The notes below the pieces were generated by a model. It ran no database searches. It saw nothing but the letters and a program-made list of their open reading frames with translations, and was not told where the DNA came from. The position numbers were made by a program, and so were the translations under genes. From Chamaecrista fasciculata (taxonomy: Eukaryota; Streptophyta; Magnoliopsida; Fabales; Fabaceae), in the NCBI GenBank assembly GCA_003254925.1, contig QANZ01007292.1:105780-169779 (forward strand): 64,000 nucleotides of DNA. Reading direction: 5' to 3'. Below, piece after piece: positions 59,937-64,000 of this stretch (position 1 is the stretch's first letter; the number at the start of each line of letters is the position of its first letter).

Positions 59937-60244
59937 GAGTAAACTACCAAATTGGTCCCTGGATTATTGGCTCGCTGACAGATTGGTCCCCGAATTTAAG
60001 AAATTAACAAATAGGTCCCCAAATTTTTCTAACGAGTCAAATAGGTCCCCGAATTTTTCTAACGTTAGTTAAATAGGTCCCCGAATAACATGCACAGAAG
60101 GACCTATTTGACAAATGTTAAAAAAATTCGGGGACCTATTTGACTCGTTAGAAAAATTTGGGGACCTATTTGTCAATTTCTTAAATTTGGGGGCCAATCT
60201 GTCAGCGAGTAAATAATTCAGGGACCAATTTAATAGTTTACTCG
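59937..60244. mobile_element. Near-perfect palindromic Mutator-type element
   Basis: The 308 bp fold on themselves almost entirely: gagtaaactaccaaattggt at the left against accaatttaatagtttactc at the right, and aaatttttctaacgagtc against gactcgttagaaaaattt. A perfect 9-bp duplication tttgctttt lies at 59928-59936 and 60245-60253. Few mismatches between arms, so it is young or has been homogenised. Confidence 0.9.
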
Positions 60245-60664
60245 TTTGCTTTTTCAAGTAGTATTTTCCGGAGTAAATTGATTGCCTTTGGTTTTGGATA
60301 AAGAAGATATTTTGCTTTTTTGTTTTTTTGATAGGAAAGATATTTTTTTTTATAAAGGAAAGATATTTTGGTTTTATATCTTAAGATTTATTTCTATTTT
60401 AAAATTTTTGTTATGTAAAAAATATGTTTATATAAAAAAGTGAAGATTGGTTTATATTTGTTTCTAATTTAATTGTTATTAAATAATTGCATTAATTAGT
60501 GATAAATGATGGTGCATTTTAAAACAAAAAGTCAAAAGAGTTATTTTAAAATCATCACTTTGACACACTCAAATCTCTTTCTTATTTAAACTCAAAATAA
60601 AATTTCATCTCTATCTTTACAAAAAAAAAAATTCATCTCTATCCTAACATAAAAGTTTGCTAAA

Positions 60665-61010
60665 AAAAACATAAAATTTAAGATAAATGATACCTTGGTA
60701 CATTATTCTATAGACCGATTTCATTTTGGTATCATGTTCTTTCAAAAGTGACACTTTGATATCTTGTTTTTTGCACTGTGAATATTTTGGTACCATGTTC
60801 TTTGCACCGTCAACACTTTGACACCCTAAAAAAAGGTAACAAATCGTAAAAGAATAGAGTACCAAAGTGAAATCGATCCACAGATCCGGGTAGCAAAGTG
60901 TTAAGGGTGCAAAGAACAGGATATCAAAGTGTCACTTTTGAACGAATAAGGTATCAAAGTGAAATTGACCCATAAAACAAGATACTAAAGTGTAATTTAC
61001 ACTAAAATTT
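60665..61010. mobile_element. Palindromic ggtacc/ggtatc element
   Basis: Left arm ttcattttggtatcatgttc and gtgacactttgatatcttg; right arm gatatcaaagtgtcac and aaggtatcaaagtgaaatt. Related to 26576-26973. Confidence 0.65.
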
Positions 61011-61361
61011 ATATTCAATTTTAATGAAATTCAAGATAATCATAAGATAATAAGATAATAAAGAGATCATTAAAACAATTTATTGATCAAGGTGTGACAT
61101 AATTATCTTATAGTAGATAAGGAAATGGATCACCTAAATTATAGTGGCTGAAGTATGGCTACATTATCACTTAACGACCATTGGATGAGTTGTTTAAAAT
61201 TTTATGTATTAACTTTTCAATAACATTAATGGTGGAGATCTAATATTCAGCTATTGTACTTTAGTTGACCCACTCCCTTTTAGTATGGGCAAAGTCGTGA
61301 ACCAAACCATGGTGTTTAGACTGAATCACGATGCAAACTGAAAACTTGATATATAAAACAA

Positions 61362-61699
61362 GGTCAAAGTGAATATTTGGTCACATATCTATTGCTCAAT
61401 TTTTAATTTGGTCCCATATATTTTTTTTTGTGCTTTGATCGTCCCATATCTTGGGGTCAATTTCTAATTTGGTCCTACATCTTTTTTGTTGTAAATTTGG
61501 TCTCATATTTTTGGGTCAATTGTAGAAATGAGCCTATATTTTTTGTCAGGTGCAGAATTGGTTTCATATCTTTGCAAAAGGATCAACTAAGTAAATTTGA
61601 ACCTTTTGCAAAGATATATAAGATCAAAAGTGTAACAAAAAAAAATATAAGACCAAATGGAGAACTCAAAAGATATAAGACCAAGTTTGAACTTAGATC
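61362..61699. mobile_element. Mutator-type palindromic element
   Basis: Ends GGTCAAAGTGAATATTTGGTC and, inverted, GACCAAGTTTGAACTTAGATC. Flanks ataaaacaa (61353-61361) and ttaaaacaa (61700-61708) form a 9-bp duplication with one mismatch. Confidence 0.75.
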
Positions 61700-62444
61700 T
61701 TAAAACAATATGGTCAATTCTATTTAAAAGTTAACTCAGTGATTTAAATTTTAATATGTAAATGTAATATATGCATAAAATTTCATCTTTAGACTGTAGG
61801 GGATGTATTTCCAACTACGATAACTAACAGGAAGTGCAGTCAAATTTCCTCCAATACCTCTTGAGAAAAAGCCAAACAATTCTCCACCGTCTCCAATCGG
61901 TTAATCCAATTCATCATGTGTGGTAGATTCCAAACATGATGAACAATCAAATGTTTAGACCATATCATGTCATGTTCAAGCAAGTATATACAAATTAAGT
62001 TGTAAGAACAAGAAAATTAACAGTGGTCCTGAACTTTATTTATAATCTTTCCCCTCAATATTTATGTACGATTGAAGCAACGTCAAGCATATGATGAGAT
62101 AAACTCGTTCTCAAGCAAGCCTCCTTTAAATATTTGTTCTTTTGAAATGCTTCGAATAAATCTCTTTCTCTCTCTCACACGCACAGTGTGCTTTGCATGG
62201 TTATTATCAATTTAAATTTAGTTGTTATTAAAATTTTAAAATTAAAAAAAAAATAATATATTTTTATTTTTTTTATTTTAATAACAAATTTCTTTATTTG
62301 AAGTAGTGAGAAATTTTTTTTTGGCCATTTAAATAATGGGCGAAGTTATTTAAAATTATTTTTTCTCTCTTCTAATATTTCAAAATAAAATTAATTTTGA
62401 TCAATTAAAACAGCCATCACAAGTATAAATAGTATAGATATATA
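61700..62444. other. Intergenic, no supported feature
   Basis: AT-rich; a short CT repeat near 62165-62180. No gene. Confidence 0.4.
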
Positions 62445-62643
62445 GGTCAAATGCTCAAATTTCCCTAAATGTATACCTCTAAGGTCATTTCAGTCTTAAA
62501 TATTTCACAAGTTTCATATTAGTCATAAGCTTTTTCATCGAGTTCAATTTCATTGGGGTGCCAACCTACTGAATATTAATGTGGTTATACCACTTTTGTT
62601 TCAAATTTGAATACAACAAGTTTAAGTTATAGGTTGCTCTTTG

Positions 62644-62844
62644 TTTTGGTGATAGAAAAGTTTATGTGAGTTGGACTCTGGAGGCTCACCAAGACTAGAG
62701 CATGCCTCCAGACTCTGAGCGCTTAGAGAGGTGCTTAAAGATCACCCACCAACAAGGTTCTTACATTGACAGCGGAATTTGAACTCACAACCTTATGAGT
62801 TATGAGTTGACTCCATAACAACTGGGCCAACCTTTGCTGGCAAC
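62644..62844 (-). mobile_element. tRNA-derived SINE, copy 2
   Basis: Same family as 21390-21597: on the minus strand TTGCCAGCAAAGGTTGGCC, A box TGGCCCAGTTGT, B box GAGTTCAAATTCC, and body words TGGAGGCATGCTCTAG and CTTGGTGAGCCTCCAG. Target duplication tataggttgctctttg (62628-62643) and tataggttgcttttg (62845-62859). Confidence 0.8.
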
Positions 62845-63397
62845 TATAGGTTGCTTTTGATTATTACTTTCTTTATCTAATTGGAGCAGACAACAAATGA
62901 AGAGATCAAATTAAGTTATGAAAGTAAACCGATTGTTTCACGATAGTTGGTTATATCCCTATTATTTCAAATTTGAATGTAACTATTTCAGAGTTAGATG
63001 TTACTCTTCATGAGTATTTTTTTTTAGCCCAATTGAGATTGTCAACAAATGACATCAAATCGGTTCGAAAGTGAGTTTGAGACTAAAAAGTAAAAAAATT
63101 ATGAAAACAAGATCCCAATTGGCAAACCAAGTAGTAGCTTTAATATCAACCGAGTAAAAAGATGACTCATCAAGAGAAATTTATAGCTCTAAATTCGTTG
63201 CATTTGGATTTGAAATAAAAGAGATATGATCAACTTCGCTTGTTTGACCGTGAAACGAGTAACCTACTTCCGGATTCAATTTGACCTCGTTTACTTGAGG
63301 CCCCAATTAGATAGGAAAAATTATTCATCAAAAGCAACTTGCTCTGGACACATCACATTTAGTAATTTGGGACCAAAATGAAACTTGATAGAAATAT

Positions 63398-63743
63398 GGT
63401 TAAAACACTGTTTTAGTCCCCAAACTTTACATCAACTTTCAATTTCGTCTCCGACCTTTTTTTGTCAATATCGTGCCTAATATTTCACATTTTGGTCAAT
63501 TTTATCCTTTTTTATTACTTTTAATAAATTAATAATAGACTTCATCATGTTTTCAATGTGAATTAAGATCTGAGTTTCTTTTCTTATCAATTTTATATTA
63601 CATGTCATTAGTAATGTATAATCATTTTATAACATTTAATTTGGCTAAAGTAAGAGCAAAGGATAAAATTGACCAAAGTTTGAAATATTAGGCACAAAAT
63701 TGAAAGTAGATGTAAAGTTAGGGATCAAAATAGCGCTTTTGCC
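63398..63743. mobile_element. Palindromic element of the 'atttcgtccc' family, nested
   Basis: Ends GGTTAAAACACTG and, inverted, AGCGCTTTTGCC; inner words ttcaatttcgtctccg, ttggtcaattttatcc and the mirror ggataaaattgacc. Flanks tagaaatat (63389-63397) and taaaaatat (63744-63752): 9-bp duplication with one mismatch. Same family as 25723-26160. Confidence 0.8.
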
Positions 63744-63839
63744 TAAAAATATTTAGGATTAATATGAAACTTTTGAAACATTATTATGACCAAAATGAAC
63801 TTTTGAGTATATATTTAGGACCAATTTGAACAAATGACG

Positions 63840-64000
63840 TATATATATACATATACTTTTATTGGCATTCAAGAAATCCCATCTCATCCACTTTATTCCC
63901 TCAACATCTAAATTCTTCACTATATATATATATATGCGCAGAACGAGCTTGATCACCTCAAAACCCAAACAGAAAAAGAAGAAAAAAAAAATTCTAATTC
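63840..64000. other. Right edge, no supported feature
   Basis: TA-rich runs then a purine-rich end; nothing can be called. Confidence 0.4.

Larger units (their letters stand above)
62445..63839. mobile_element. Long palindromic element hosting a SINE and a second palindromic element
   Basis: Outer arms: ggtcaaatgctcaaatttcc…caagtttcatattagtcat on the left and, inverted, ggattaatatgaaactttt…ggaccaatttgaacaaatgac on the right. The inner motif occurs at 62583-62635 and 62960-63003 (minus) and 63184-63234 (plus). It is interrupted by the SINE (62644-62844) and the element at 63398-63743, both flanked by duplicated pieces of this element. Confidence 0.75.

Noticed and set aside
59937-60244. CRISPR-like or regulatory repeat array
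   Set aside because: Spaced ggtcccc words are arms of a transposon palindrome with 9-bp flanks, and this is plant DNA.

Overview
This is nuclear DNA of a flowering plant, a eudicot. The support is spliced genes with GT-AG introns, plant-only families (a secondary-wall cellulose synthase, an RLP51-type receptor-like protein), an Au-type SINE, a Ty1/copia relic, telo-box/site II promoter motifs, and AT-rich intergenic DNA packed with small inverted-repeat transposons. I cannot place it to genus. Scattered single N bases mark unresolved positions.

Layout. 1-13 kb is gene-poor: a 317-bp segment present twice, a second copy of the 5' region of the 14-kb gene, a 26-residue-repeat reading frame at 5.0-5.4 kb, an eroded copia element (about 6.5-11.3 kb), and small tandem repeats. 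13.8-16.3 kb (minus) holds a 380-residue protein of unknown function made of two related domains plus a coiled coil. 18.8-20 kb (plus) has a promoter with site II and telo-box motifs followed by two box C/D snoRNAs, one with an 18S and the other with a 25S rRNA antisense element: a probable snoRNA host gene or cluster. 22.2-24.4 kb (plus) holds tRNA-Glu(CTC) and the five-exon RPL11 gene, with a decayed tRNA copy 0.95 kb upstream.

Three minus-strand genes follow: an intronless RLP51/SNC2-like receptor-like protein (27.6-28.8 kb), a CESA8-type cellulose synthase in 13 exons encoding 982 residues (32.2-40.05 kb), and a WDR53-like WD40 protein in 11 exons encoding 374 residues (42.85-50.58 kb). 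From 53.8 to 59 kb there is a diverged tandem duplication, each copy carrying a tiny minus-strand gene (54 and 58 residues). The rest, to 64 kb, is almost wholly inverted-repeat elements.

The dominant structural theme is at least 15 palindromic, non-autonomous elements whose arms contain recurring ggtccc/gggacc or ggtacc words. Seven have 9-bp target-site duplications (three exact, three with one mismatch readily visible, one nested), which points to Mutator-type transposition. Several are nested with SINEs, a LINE fragment or each other, so relative insertion order can be read. Functionally the host genes are translation (RPL11, tRNA, snoRNAs for rRNA methylation), cell-wall synthesis (CESA8), membrane immune signalling (RLP51-like) and an undefined WD40 scaffold; they are not an operon-like unit.
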